Origin: Colletotrichum lupini | Taxonomy: Eukaryota > Ascomycota > Sordariomycetes > Glomerellales > Glomerellaceae | Direction: 5' to 3' | NCBI RefSeq assembly: GCF_023278565.1 | Contig: NC_064682.1 | Location: 3,472,001-3,536,000 of the forward strand | Length of the DNA: 64,000 bases | Part shown: in pieces, positions 24,601 through 37,300 of the stretch | Layout of the letters: each line of letters begins with the position of its first letter | Position numbering within the stretch: the first letter of the stretch is position 1 | Position numbers and translations under genes: made by a program | Notes under the pieces: model-generated | The model's input: only the letters and a program-made list of their open reading frames with translations | The model's database searches: none | What the model was told of the DNA's origin: nothing

Positions 24601-26143
24601 ACTACTTAACGAATTTATTAAGGTTTAAGAAATTCCTACTTCCTCTCGCTATCTCGCTACTACTTTCGTTTTTATTATTTTTAGTAATTACTATTATTTT
24701 TCTAAATTACTAACTATCGTACTTATTAAGATCCTCTTTTTTATTTAATATAAAAAAGTAAGTTTTAATAATTCTTTTTTATAATAATAATAGTAGACGT
24801 TTATATTACTATAAGAAGATATAATAATTAATCTTAGGATTTTTACTAATTACTAATTTCTACTATCCCGTATATTTCTAACCTCATAAGCCTCGTACTT
24901 TTTATAATTTTTAAATAGCTTCTTTTTTTAACCTACCTCTTTTAAAATAATATTTTATAAAAATAGTTAAAAATAAATACTAGGCGGCTTATAAAAGAGC
25001 TATATAGGCTATTAAAAACCGTATAAGTTATTAAATATAGTTAACGAAATTAAGCCCTCTTTTTTATAAAACTATAAATTTTAAAAACTTATTAAAAATA
25101 CTTACTTATTACTCGTACGTAGTAGGGTTAAATACTTTAAAGATTTTATTTTTTATAGCCTCTTAATACCCTATTTTATATCTTTTAAATAGTCTTTTTT
25201 ATAGCTTAATTATGGTTAAGTAATTATTACTTACTAACGATCCTTTTTATTATTTAATTAATTTTTTAAAATTAGTAATTTCGCGCTAGGAGCTAGTATA
25301 AAAAAAAGCCTTTTAGTAGCCTTTTAAAAGATTCTTTTTTTTTCCCTTAAATCCTCGTTTTTTTAACTTTTTTTAAACTAATAATAACTTTAATAAGAGG
25401 TTATAGGACTATTTTAGGGTAGTTACTTTCTTTTTAAGTTAATTTCCGAGATCCGTAATATTCTTAACTCGATATTATTAAGACCTCTAAATCCCCTCTT
25501 TTTTTATTAAACTATTCCTTATATTATATTCTTAAGTAATACTTAAGGGGTAGTTAAGGGAGCTACGAAAAGGTTATTTAGATTATAAGCTTAAAGTCGT
25601 ATTTATAAAATCCTCGTAATAATAAACTTTTTTATATACTATAAATTTTTTAACTTAATAACTTTTATAAAATCACTTTTATTACTAAATAAGAATATTT
25701 ATATTTAAAAATCCCCTTTTTTAATTGCGCAGTACTCTTTTATATTATATTATTAAGTTCGTTCGTCGTACTAATTAATTAGGTAAGTAGTCGTTACGTA
25801 AGTTTTTTTTTTTTTTAATTTAATTAGTTAATTTCTAATTGCGGGCCGGTTTTAAAAAAGTCGTTTAATAAAAAAGCTACTTAGGGCAATAATAAAAAGC
25901 TAGTTATTTAAGTAGTTTTATTAATTAACGTAATTTAATATAATAAATATCTACCTCTTATAAATAATAAAGGGCTACGATTATTTAATTCCGTATAGTA
26001 TTTAAAAATCGCCTCTTTTTTCATTTACTTTTATAAAGTTAATTAGTATAGATCTCTTATTCCGTATAATATTAAAAGGTCGTCTTTTTTACGTAACGAG
26101 ATACCTTACTAATCTATAATAATAGAATTTAATTACTAATTAG

Positions 26144-26348
26144 TATTAGTATTTTTATTATAAAGTAATTAGTTCGAACCGTAATTAACAAAGAGATTAA
26201 TTAAACTATATAAATATCTACGTAGTAAGTATAAAAAAGAGGTTTTAACTATAAGTTAGGCTAGCTATAATAATCGTAAATAGGGCCCCTAATTAGCCCC
26301 TGCGCAGTCGGCTATATACCGCGGTCGAATTAGACTTCTAATCCGACA
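26144..26348 (-). repeat. LTR (5' LTR in element orientation)
   Basis: 205 bp, ending ..ATCCGACA at the insertion border. Keeps more C and G in its outer half than its partner at 17042-17246, next to the host exon. Confidence 0.9.
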
Positions 26349-26562
26349 TATAGACTCTAAGCAATAGATATACTAAAGACGTCGGACCGCGGAAAAGGCC
26401 TCGTCATTATTCTTTCGTATATACTTTTAGAGGGGGATGAGCTTGAATGATCTATGTCAACAACTCTTTAACACGATCCTCTGGGTTCTTTCCGTGGCTG
26501 AACGGAGCATAACTCTCTAAAGAAGTTGGGGTTGGAATGAAGCGCGGCGTATCTAAAGACAT

Positions 26563-28176
26563 GTCGATTTTAGATGCCTAGTAACTAGGTATGCTTGTAT
26601 TTAGACTTCTTCCAAGATGCCGCCTTGATAGTTGTGCGCCGTTCAACTCTTTGTTGTGTTTGAGGAACTCTCCTCAGCATGCATCGTAGTCCTTAATGGT
26701 AGTAGTGGCTGACTCTTTCATGAAAATAAGTAACTTATCAGCTAGGCAGCAACGCGGGGATTTGGAAATGACGTCAAGCTCATGCATGTGTTTGTCAGCA
26801 TTGTAGATAAGAGTAAATGTTGTCTAGAAAGTCGTGTCAAGCCTCGAATAAGTTGTTAGTTATTGACAGCCATAAATTGAGGTTCAGTCTCATCGACTAA
26901 ATGCGAGGACCAAACCTAGTGATAACTCGTCAGTGCCACATCTGCGCAGTAATTTGAGAATACTTGACTACACTAGGATGTTTGGGGCTTGGACAAACCA
27001 ACGGGCCATGTTATTCGAGATATGTGCAAGGGAAACTCTGAGTTGTCACCGTCTTTCAGTGTCGCTCAATATTCAGCGTAGTCACCAGACGTCAATCATC
27101 AACGATGCCTGCCTACTTGACTCGGCACGTCGTGAGTTGTGGTGGTATCCACGGTCAAGAGAATTTGTATGCACTCTCTCTCCACGTCCTTTATAGACTC
27201 ATTTTTCGCTGATAAAAGTGTTTACATGTCTACTCACCTATACAAGGCAATGAAATATAGTTAGTGTTAAGTTTCCAGATATGCATGTAGTACCCGGTTT
27301 GCTAGAGCCTCAGGGAAACAACAGCATGGAGAATCTTTTCTGCCGGCAACCCCCTGAAGCCTCAATTAGGAATTAAATCAAAGCCTCCAAAATATAGTAC
27401 CTCAAGTTGAGATGCCATGGCGGTCTATCATGACGATCTCGATCAGTGATACATCCTCCCACCACTCATATAGCCACAGCGTTGATCACTTTGATATGAT
27501 TTTGGCTTTTTCAAAGTTCGACCGGTAAGGGTTCCATACCCGTAGCCCTTCACCGTTACATTGGTATCATAGTCATCCTGAACAGCTTAGTCGGGAACAG
27601 CTATGGCCCATGAGTTCCTCTTGAAAAATCCAAGACTCTCATGTTGCCGATGGTCCGCCCTCAAGTCTTGGCGTAGAACATTCATTGCCCTGTTTCATGC
27701 CCCTTTCTATTTACTTGGTAGAGTGCCTCCGTTCTAATACAACTTCCCGCCCCTTTTGTTCTCCCTCTTTCCCGGGCTTTTTCAGGAAATCCCACCAATT
27801 GTCCATGCATTTTTCTGATTCTGCGGTTCCACCAAGGGGTGCAGTGGATTGCCGGTGGGTGTCGCCAACTGCCGCAGGTTAATCAACTCAAGGGCATGAT
27901 TGGCGACCGCAAGCCTGTCATTAGTGGAGAATTGGCGGGAAACGGGGGCTGCCACGCGGGCAATTGATTAAAAAACGGCGGAATTCTGCTTGTCGTCGAT
28001 CCATCTGACACTTTAATCTTGATGTCTAAAACATGCGATTGATTTCGAGAGGGAGTCCCAAAAGACGTTTAAAGGTCTACGCTCGGAAGTTCGGCTTCGA
28101 CCTCTGAGCAGTTTTGCGCACTTTGGTACCAACACAATTCCGCGAACGGCATCACTCGTCCGGTTGTAACTCCACA
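26563..28176. other. Intergenic
   Basis: 1.6 kb between the first exon of the LANCL-like gene and the LPMO-like gene (divergent promoters). Normal base composition. Short ORFs at 26933 and 27685 have no recognisable features. Confidence 0.45.
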
Positions 28177-28910
28177 ATGTTTTTCACGCACGCCATTATT
28201 GCAGCTCTAGCTACTAGTGTCCTGGGACATGGTGTTGTTCAGACCCCAGAGCCCAGAACGGTAGGCTCCGAGACCATGTGTGTCGCGCACTGAAAGTTGG
28301 AGCTAACGAATTGGTTGCAGACTGGCGCCAAGCAGGAAGAGCTCTGCGGAGCAGCAGTGACCAAAAAGCTCGACAGCGACATCGCCGGTCCCATCGAAAA
28401 CTCCCTTGCGGTGGCGGATGCCGACTACAAGTGCAACTTGTTCCAATGCCGTGGCTACCAGTACGAGGATAATGAGGACAACGTTCGCGTCGTCAAGGCC
28501 GGCGAAGTCATCCCTTTCCACATCGACCTTGTTGCTGGACACAGACCAGGACACGCTGTAAGCCAGGCCCTGTATATCAAGGAGAGAAGTGCATGTACTG
28601 ACGTTGACAACAGAACATCTCCGTGATCGACCTTGCGAACAACACCATTATCGGCGAGCCGCTCATCTCGTGGTCTGACTGGCCCACCACCGACCCCGAC
28701 CCGTTGGCCGACAGTAAGTGGATAATATAACCAGTTTAGTTGCGCGCGCTTCCTACTAACGAGTATGCAGCTGACTGGAACATCACCATTCCCGATACCC
28801 TTGCCTCCGCTTGCGACGTTGGTGGCAAGTGCGCGATCCAGTGGTTCTGGTACGCCGAGACGAACAAGCAGACTTACGAGAGCTGCATCGACTTCTACAT
28901 TGGCGCGTAG
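28177..28910 (+). CDS. Small secreted LPMO_10 / chitin-binding type-4-like protein
   Basis: Four exons, join(28177..28260, 28321..28557, 28614..28713, 28771..28910), give 186 aa. The signal peptide MFFTHAIIAALATSVLG leaves His18 as mature N-terminus (HGVVQTPEPR), as expected for a copper histidine brace. A second candidate His lies in GHRPGHANISV at the exon 2/3 join. Cysteines pair as expected for a secreted domain (EELCGAA, KCNLFQCRG, SACDVGGKCAIQ, ESCIDF), and the C-terminal QWFWYAETNKQTYESCIDF is typical of this fungal family. Introns 1 and 3 have CTAAC branch points. Likely a secreted polysaccharide-active monooxygenase or polysaccharide-binding effector; substrate unknown. It sits in the small GC-normal island between two RIP-mutated retrotransposons. 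Confidence 0.85.
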
Positions 28911-29588
28911 GTTTAGATTGGTGTGAGAGACGCCTCCGATGGTGTTAAGCAGACTGACGACTTCATGTTGTACATATTTTCCCCACATACTGCACCTCCC
29001 ATAGACCAGTAAATACAAGCAAAGAACTTTCGTGGATATCTTCATGCTCCTGAACGCGTGACTCAGTTCGCGCTGTGTCTAATTTTACAAGGTGGAATGA
29101 GGGAATCAAAGGCGGCAGAGCAAGGAATCTGTTCTAGACTTCAATTATGCTTCCAGAAACCGGTCTTCTATCACGCGACTTCTGGTCCGAGACCGTTCTG
29201 CAAAAATGTCGGAAGAACTTCCAAAGTGCGGTGCAAAGGCCAGGCTGAATCAAAAACTTCGAGTCAATTCCGGCCCGATCAAAGTCATCCGGCTTTAGTC
29301 AAGCCAGCTTCTCGGTGATCCGCCGCTACAACGGACTCGTCTTCGGCCCGTAGTTAGCGCTGAGTGGGGTCCAGGGGCCGTAGAAGACCTCGGTTTCAGC
29401 CGGCCCCGCACTCAAGATGCCGACAGAGCTGCCCGAGCTCAGGTACTCTCCATCAACAACAACAAGAAGTTCGAGAGACTGTCTACTTTATCCAAACATT
29501 TGCATCTGACCCTCAGTCGTCTATAACCCAGTTCTGACCTACCAGATTCCCATAGTACCTTGATCACGCACGACTACTAGCCGAAATC
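28911..29588. other. Intergenic
   Basis: 678 bp between the LPMO-like gene and the acyl-CoA dehydrogenase gene. No feature recognised. Confidence 0.5.
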
Positions 29589-31163
29589 ATGTCCCAGGTA
29601 CCATTCGCAGATCCACCATGGCTGAGAGGCTTGCCCTCACCATACTTCAACGATTCACATCGCAGATTTCAAGTCGCCTGCAGAAAGTTCCTCGACGAGA
29701 ACTTGCATAAGGATGCTATGGAGTGGGAGACAGCGGAAGACGTACCAGCTGATTTATTCGCAAAGTTCGCCAAAGGAAACTTCCTAATTCCGGCATTGCC
29801 GGCGCCTTTACCCGTGGAATGGCTGCACAAGTTGGGTGTGACGCATATGCCTGGGGAGGTACCAGTAGAAGAATGGGACGCATTGCACACCATGATCTAC
29901 TCAGATGAGGTGAATTGCCTTTCAACCTCTTTCTCCTAAGTAAGGCTGACAGGCTGGGATGCAGATGAGTCGTTCTGGGTTAGCTGGACCTCCGGGATCC
30001 TTGACCACTGGCATGGCATTCGGTGTTCCTCCTCTGCTGCACTATGCAAACGCGGAGGTACAGAATCGGTTTCTCCCTGACCTGCTGCTTGGAAGGAAAA
30101 GAACATGCATCGCGATCACTGAACCTGAGTACGTCGGCCATAGAATTTTCTGACCAATCCCACCTGCATCCTAGCTAATCTCGCCGGCTCAACGATCACA
30201 GTGCGGGATCAGACGTGGCCAACATCACTACTACGGCTGAGCTCAAAGGCAACGAGTACATCATCAACGGCGCCAAGAAGTGGATAACCAATGGCGTCAT
30301 GGCAGACTTCGCAACCATAGCCGCTCGCACCGGTGGTGAAGGCTCAGGAGGGAAGGGCATCTCGCTACTTGTGGTGCCTCTTGCGAATCAACCCGGCGTG
30401 AGCAGGAGGCGCCTCAAAGTCGCTGGCCAAATTGTTGCCGGTACCTCGTATCTCGAGTTTGACGATGTCAGGGTGCCACGGGAGAACCTGATCGGTGAAG
30501 AAAACGAGGGCATGAAGTATATCATGCACAATTTCAATCACGAGCGTATGTTCATCTCGGTGGGTGTAACGAGACAAGCTAGAGTGGCATTGAGCGCCGC
30601 ATTTGAGTATTGTATGCAGCGTAGGGCGTTCGATAAGGTCTGTCTAAGTCAAGGATCCCCGAAAGCACTACCTTGAAGTTCATGACTAACTAGTAGTACT
30701 AAAGACCCTCATCGAACAACCAGTGGTCCGTCATCGGCTGGCCAAATGCGGAGCTATACTCGAGTCGCAGTATGCTTGGGTTGAATCCTTTGCATTCCAA
30801 CTATCTAAGATGCCAAAGAAGACTGCAGACGAGGAGCTTGGTGGATTGACTGCCTTGTGCAAAGCCAATGCTGGCATTGTTCTCGACGAATGTGCGAGAT
30901 GTGCTGTGCTGCTGTTCGGCGGCAACGGCTACACGCGTACGGGCAAGGGAGAGATTGCCGAAAGTGAGTGTCGCTACTTGCTAGCATACAAAGTTTTGAA
31001 GGAAGATACGCTAATCTTGTCGCCTTCAGAAATCTACCGCGAGGTTCCTGGTGCGAGAATACCTGGTGGTAGCGAGGATGTCTTGCTGGACCTGGCTATT
31101 CGGCAATTGACGAAGCGTTTCCGTGCCGAGACCAAGAAGAATAAGACAAGGTCCAAGATCTAG
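29589..31163 (+). CDS. Acyl-CoA dehydrogenase family protein
   Basis: Five exons, join(29589..29909, 29965..30128, 30202..30637, 30705..30963, 31030..31163), give 437 aa. The family signature is rebuilt across the second intron: CIAITEPD|AGSDVANI. It is followed by NGAKKWITNG, the middle beta-domain (VPLANQPGVSRRRLKVAGQ), and the C-terminal helical domain with YCMQRRAFDK, LFGGNGYTRTGKGEIAE and YREVPGARIPGGSEDV. The last intron (30964-31029, 66 bp) is in frame and stop-free, so it is easily missed; removing it gives AEKIYREVPG. An FAD flavoenzyme that oxidises an acyl-CoA to the enoyl-CoA, in fungi mostly peroxisomal or mitochondrial. The C-terminus (KTRSKI) is not a canonical PTS1. The acyl substrate is not predictable. 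Confidence 0.9.
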
Positions 31164-31633
31164 ATCGTCTAGTAGCCACCAAGAGAGACGCATGGTGGGA
31201 TTAGAAATGCGTTAGTTCCGAGAGCGATATTCAAGATTGACGATTCTATCTCGAAACTACAATCGGAATGCAACTAATCTCTGGGCCTTCGGCAACCAAT
31301 GACCAACTTGGATGGATTTTCTACATTAGTGCATCTTACAAGAAGGCAGTAAATTTCTCAGCTCGTCTCATCTGCGACTTCGACCAGGTCCTGGATGGGG
31401 CGTCTCAGCGAGGAAGAAGAACATCGACAGTCCGAGTTTCCGCGAAACCACTAAACCGTTTTGGGATAAAAAGTGCGAGGTCAAACAACTCGACTGCGCA
31501 AATACAAGATGTCAAGAAACTGCAATCAGTCTTAGAACCTGAAAACGCATTGCTTTATTTTAAAAAGTAAGAAGTAGTTTGTAACCCTCTTACTATTAAT
31601 TATAGTTATTATATTCCCGAGATTATTGCACAG
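31164..31633. other. Intergenic, left flank of the second LTR element
   Basis: 470 bp from the acyl-CoA dehydrogenase stop to the 5' LTR. The last five bases, CACAG (31629-31633), are the target-site duplication. An ORF at 31268 has no recognisable features. Confidence 0.5.
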
Positions 31634-31858
31634 TGTTGGATTACGAGGCAGAAAAGGGGCCCTATTAAGTAGTTAGGTAGGGGTAGTAGGTAGGTAGTCT
31701 AGGCCTATGCAAACGGACCCCTCTACCTACCTATACCTACTAAGGGACCGCAGGCTCTACCTACAATCTTCCCTTTTTATATATACGTAATAGACCTATA
31801 CTAACCTATTAACTTAGTCGTAACTAAAAGGTCTAACTTACTTATATATATACTAATA
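31634..31858 (+). repeat. 5' LTR of the second element
   Basis: 225 bp, starts TGTTGGATTACGAGG. It aligns with the 3' LTR without gaps, differing only by transitions at the positions compared. Heavily AT-converted towards its inner end. Confidence 0.93.
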
Positions 31859-34329
31859 TTAATTAGTAATTAAATTATATATATATTTTTATTATAAGTT
31901 AGTAAAGATATAATTATAAAAGAGATAGCCTTAACCTACCTCGCTAGTTATTCTAACTTATTAACTTAGTTTTATTTATTTAACTAATAATAAGCGGCTT
32001 AGTTTATATTATTTTAGCTCTCCTCTATTATCACTAGCTAACGATTAATTAACTAATTACGGGCCGTTAAGAGCGCGCTTTATTATATACAATCTCTTTT
32101 ACTAAGATTATTATTATAAAAGGATTAACTATTTTATTATTATTATTAACCTCGCTTTTATTATGAATATTATTTTTATTAGCCTTATCGCTATTACTAA
32201 TTTTTTTTTAATTAAACTGCTCGTAAAGGAATCTATTTTAAATATATTATAGCTAAGCACTATTTTAAATTAGTAATAAGTAAGAGGAGATTAATTACTA
32301 AGAGATTAATTTAATAATTACTAGCGTACTAGTGCTTAATAATAGTAAGACCTTTAGAATTACAAGTACGTTAATAATAAATTTCTTATTAATAGTAAAA
32401 TATTCTAAAATACTAAGGAAAAGAAAAAATCTTAATAGTAATAGTAGTAAGGATCTATTTTATATTACTAATAAAAAAAAATTTTTTAACCTAACGGAAG
32501 CTCCGAGACTAAAGTAGTAAAATAAAGTATAAGAAATATTAAAAAGAATCGCTAATTAGTAACTAACGGAATCCTCTATTTACTATTAAAAATACAGTTA
32601 TAAAAGGCCTTTCTTCTCTTTTTACAACTTTCTACCAACCTTAATAACTTTCTATGTATATACCTTATTAAAAAAGTAAAATTTTCTAATTAGTAATAGT
32701 AGCCCGCTTATTATTATTAAAACGATCGCTACGGCTAACCTACTACTCTTTTTAACCTAACTAACGTTATATTATAATTATAATATAATAATTATATTTT
32801 ATAATAATCTTTTACTATATAACTTACTTCGTAAATATACTATAATAACTATTAGCCCTAGTAGTAAGTAAGAAGGGTCTAATAATTAGTTAATATTACC
32901 TCTAGCCTACTTATACTTTTAAATTATAAAACTATACTTAATTCTAATTCGCTAATAAGACTACGTTAACCTAACTTAATAGGGCTTATTTAATATTATA
33001 CCCGCCCTTATAAATAATAAAAAGCTTAATACTTTTATCTTCTATATAATAAGATATTATTATTAAGACGGCTTAATAAATAAGGAGCTATAAAAAGACT
33101 TTAAAACCGATTTTTAAAATTAAGAAGTAAGGGACTTTTTAAAAGTAAAAAGTGCGATTCTTAAGAAGCTAAAAGACTTCTTTATAAATAATAGTATTAA
33201 TTTAATAATTAAAAATCGTAGTTAAATAATAGAAAAGATTATTAGCGCCCTTAATACTTAATACTTCTCTACCTAAACTTCTGAGGAGATCGTAGCCTAT
33301 TATAACTATACTAAATACTTTAATATATTATATCACGATTTTTATTTCTTTTACTTACTACTCCCGTAGTTAATAAATACTAACGATCTTATTTAATAAG
33401 CTAGAGAGATAGTAAGGGAATCCGTATAACCCTAACTTATTTAATCTTAGTAATTAAGATTCCGACTTTAGCCTCGCTATTAACTAACTAACTTATTACT
33501 TTTTTAAAAAGAAAAAGAGGAAGAACTAGAGAATAAAATTATTATTACTTAATAACAAAATCTACCCTATTAAATACTATACTTTAATATAAAAACTAAA
33601 GATAATATTATACTTAATACTTACTAATTAATTAACCTCGCTAAGCTCTATAATAATAATAATAAGTATAGTAGTAAGAAGTACGATATTTTTAATAAAA
33701 AGCTTCGGATTTTTAAAATACTATATTAATAGGTAAGAATTAGTAGATAATACTATTTTAGTACTTTCCTAAATATACTTAAGGGAAGGGCGTTAACTTT
33801 TTATTTTAACTAACTTAGTAATATTTCTAACCCGCTTAGTTTTAACGTAATATACTAAAGGACCTAAGAATACTTTAAGCTACTTACGAGCTATTAGAAC
33901 TACTTTACTAAGCTCTATAACTTTTATTAGTACTTTATAGTTCGTAAGAACCTAAGTAAGTTAAACTAATAGATTTTATAAGCGCTAATTAACCGTATTA
34001 TAATCCTTTACGAGGTACTAATTACTTAGGGATGTATTTTTAATATAAGCGACTAACTCCTCTATTACGTAAGTAGTATATTAAAATATAGACTTATTAT
34101 ACTTAACCTAGTACTTATATTTACTAATATCTACTATTAGCTTAGTACTTTAATTAATATTATAAAAAAAGAGTGCGACCGTAATAAGTAATAATAGTAT
34201 TCTTAAAATAGTACTTATAATAAAAAAGTCCCTGCTACTTATTAAACCGACCGTACTTACGGTAGCTTTAATAAAAAGACCCGATTTAATAAGCGGAATT
34301 AATACGGCCGCGGTACTACTAATAAAAAG

Positions 34330-34371
34330 TGTTTTATTTATTATAAAACCGGCTATTAATTAACTAAGTAC
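34330..34371 (+). other. Gag CCHC zinc-knuckle relic
   Basis: Reads C-F-I-Y-Y-K-T-G-Y-stop-L-T-K-Y. Spacing is exactly C-x2-C-x4-H-x4-C if the three Tyr codons come from Cys, His and Cys and the stop from Gln. Each change is one G-to-A or C-to-T transition. Confidence 0.75.
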
Positions 34372-37300
34372 TTAGAAAAAGAGCGACGTTAAGTATATAA
34401 GAAATATAAAGATAATAAAAAAAAAAAAAAAATTTATACTAAGCTTATACTTATAGTTCTTCGCTTTTTATAAGGGAACCGCCCCTACTAACGATAATAA
34501 TAATAATATTATAATCTAATATTTTAATAGCCTTAACTTTAATTATAAAGATAATTACGAGGACGAAGTTTAGATTTTAATAATATACTTTACGACTACT
34601 ATTAGTAATAGAACCTTTATAAATATCCTCGCTATTTAGGTAATAAAATATAGCTTTATTAATATTATTCTTATTAACGAGTTAACTAAGCTTACGGAAC
34701 TAATAACCTCTTTCTCGTTAAATAGGAGGTATTTATTAAAGGACTTTTAAAGTATTATACCTAATATTAGCACTACAAAATTCTTAACTACGGGCTACTT
34801 TTAACTCCTTATATTATAATAGTAACGACCCGAAGTTATTTTTAATACTTTTAAAACTAGCGAAGTAAGTATTTAATTCGGTAATAGCGAACTTATAAAG
34901 TTATTAAAATTTATAGTTATTAGTACCCTATTTAATAATATTACTTTTTACGTCTTACTAATTAATATTCCTTTTTTATACTACTTAAGGGATATAGATA
35001 AGCTAGGAGTATATTTTAATAATATTAATAACTTACTAGTTAAGGGAGATATTATAATACTTATTATTTATAAATAAGGATACCCTTAGCTTTTGCTCCT
35101 TAATAATAAAAAAGCTATTACTAATTATTTAATAAAAGGTAAATTGCGCCGCTTATATTAGCGCTTTAGCTACCCTTTAGTTCCTTATTTTTTAAAACTA
35201 CTTTAGTAATTTAATAACGATATAAAGATCCTAGCCCTTAAAAAGCTTATAAAAATCTATTAATAATACTAATTTAATACTACTACCCCTAGCTAATTTA
35301 AATTTATTTTATAAAATAATTACGATTTTAATTATAAAGTCGTAATTAACGTAATATACTTAATAAATTATAAGGGTACTAACTGACTAGTGCTTTACGT
35401 TATTAATACTATTACTTCTTTCTAAATACTAAAGTTCTTTATAAATATAATTGCGAAGTATATATAGGAGGCTCTTTAGCTATATTAAATCGACGTTTAC
35501 CTCGGTCTACCGGACTAGATTATTATAAATATTAATAAGAACTTTAGTACCGTAAAGTTTAAATCTTCTACTAGATCTATATTTATTAAGGTTAAAAAAG
35601 TACTTATTAAAGCTTATAATAATATTAATAAGGCCAAGAAATACTACGTAGTACTTAAAAGGGTATATAATATTATTTAAAATAAGTACTTATTAATAAG
35701 TATAGAGGCTATATTTTAGGCCGTAATTAAAGTAATTAACGATATAACTAGCCTAAATAGCCTCGTTCTTATACTCCTCGTTTTTAGAGCTTTTCTACGC
35801 ACTTCTAATAAATCTCTATTATTACTAAATATTACTTAATATATAGAGGTAGTTAAGAAAATAATAAGGGAAGTCCGTAAACTTTATATTAATAAGTAAG
35901 TAAGCGAGGTATTAGTTACTTAAAACGGACTAAATATCTCTTATATTATTAATTTATTACTATAGTTAGATATTAAAATCTAATAAAAAAGTAAGGGATA
36001 GAAAGGCTTATTTAAGCTCGTCTTAATAAATAATACTACTTATATAATAAAATTACCTTATAGCCTAATAAGCTTCTAGGCTATTATAATTAAACCTTAG
36101 TATTTAGAAGAGGTTAACCCTAAGCCGCTAATTATAATAATAGAGTATATTAATTACTTACTAATCCCCGCAATTAACTAACTAATCAATAATAGCGCTA
36201 TTATAAACGAAGTCCTTAACGAAATCGTTATTATAATTAATAATAACTTTTTATTATAGAATAAGAAAATTAGAAAAATATTAATATAGCGCGGCCGTAG
36301 TAATATTTTTATAATTATAACTTATTTTATATTTAAGGAGGAGGTAAATTTTAAGTTAGTTACTAAGCTCCGTAATAAGGGTATTATTATTACCCTAAGA
36401 ATACTTTTTATAAAATCTATTAATAAGGAGCTTTTAGGACTAGTAAAGAGAGGGGTAATTAAATTTATTTAACTTAGCCCTAAATATAAGGATATAAAGA
36501 TATTTAAGTCTCGATTTATTAATAAGATTAAGAACCTAGGACTTAACCTTATTAAAAAGTCTTACTTAGTTATATAAGGGTATAATAATAAGGAGAAGAA
36601 GGAGATTTTTATATAGTTATTAATAATCTAAAGAACTAATTAACATCTAATCCTTACCCTAGCCCCGACCCTAATCCGAGAAGGCTACGTCGTCTAGTTA
36701 TAAAATATTACTTAAGTATATATATAATCGAGCTAACCTCTTTACTATAAGGTTTTTACTTAATTACTAGCTCGGATTTATTATTTATACCCTAAGGGCA
36801 CTATTTTATATATCGTATAACTATTATATAGTTTTATAAAATCTAATACTTATTAATAAGTAATATATAGTAAGTATTATTTAAAGATACTTTAAATAAT
36901 AATATCTACGTTCGATTTATACTTACTAATTTTAATAAAAAAAAGCAGATTATTTAGTATTATTAGTATATAAACCGATAATATTATTAAATTATTAAAT
37001 AAGACTTTTAGTTAGAAAGAAAAAACTGAGCTTAAGCGCGCTAAGTTATTAACTAAACTAAAATAATAATTATTAGCTAACGAGCCGCTTATTTTTAATA
37101 GCGGGATTATCTTATTAAAAAGTATTAAAATAGTACTTAAATAAAAAAACTAAGAAAAAAAGCTTAAGTAAGTTAACCCCTTAGTATTAAATACTAAATA
37201 ATAATTCGTTAAGTAACGAGCTCGAGGTACTTATATTATATTAATTTACTAATTGAAAATAGCTTTTAATATATTATTTACTACTTAATATTAAATAGAT

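Larger units (their letters stand above)
17042..26348 (-). mobile_element. RIP-degraded LTR retrotransposon (probably Copia), 9.3 kb
   Basis: Bounded by two 205-bp direct repeats and flanked by a 5-bp target duplication (CATAG at 17037-17041, TATAG at 26349-26353; the one difference is CpA to TpA). Minus orientation is inferred. Next to the inner edge of the right LTR (minus strand) is a 17-bp stretch, taattagtaattaaatt, also found right after the 5' LTR of the second element at 31860 (a shared primer-binding region). A purine run also abuts the left LTR on its inner side. The interior is stop-riddled with CpA/TpG almost absent. About 7.4 kb remains after subtracting the nested DNA transposon. 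The superfamily call rests on that shared stretch, so it is tentative. Confidence 0.85.
15977..26562 (-). pseudogene. LANCL/LanC-like gene split by an LTR retrotransposon
   Basis: Gene segments on the minus strand are 26562..26354, then (after the element and one target-site copy) 17041..16765, 16700..16249 and 16187..15977, totalling 1149 nt or 382 codons. The frame runs straight through the insertion point (codon 70, GT|C) once the element is removed. LanC features: GLFRGPTS in exon 1, GYAGILYM, and two CHG motifs, QFCHGAPG (Cys about 257) and CLCHGALGN (Cys-His about 305-306), which are the Zn ligands in LANCL proteins. The two downstream introns (64 and 61 bp) splice cleanly. Besides the 9.3 kb insertion, exon 1 has three stops (codons 37 TAG, 52 TAA, 53 TGA), each one C-to-T change from a Gln or Arg codon. 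Eukaryotic LANCL proteins bind glutathione and add it to dehydroamino acids; here the gene is dead. Confidence 0.88.

Noticed and set aside
32332..32517. A 61-aa ORF inside the second LTR element
   Set aside because: Lys/Asn/Ile/Leu-rich product of AT-converted DNA; chance opening in a RIP-destroyed region.
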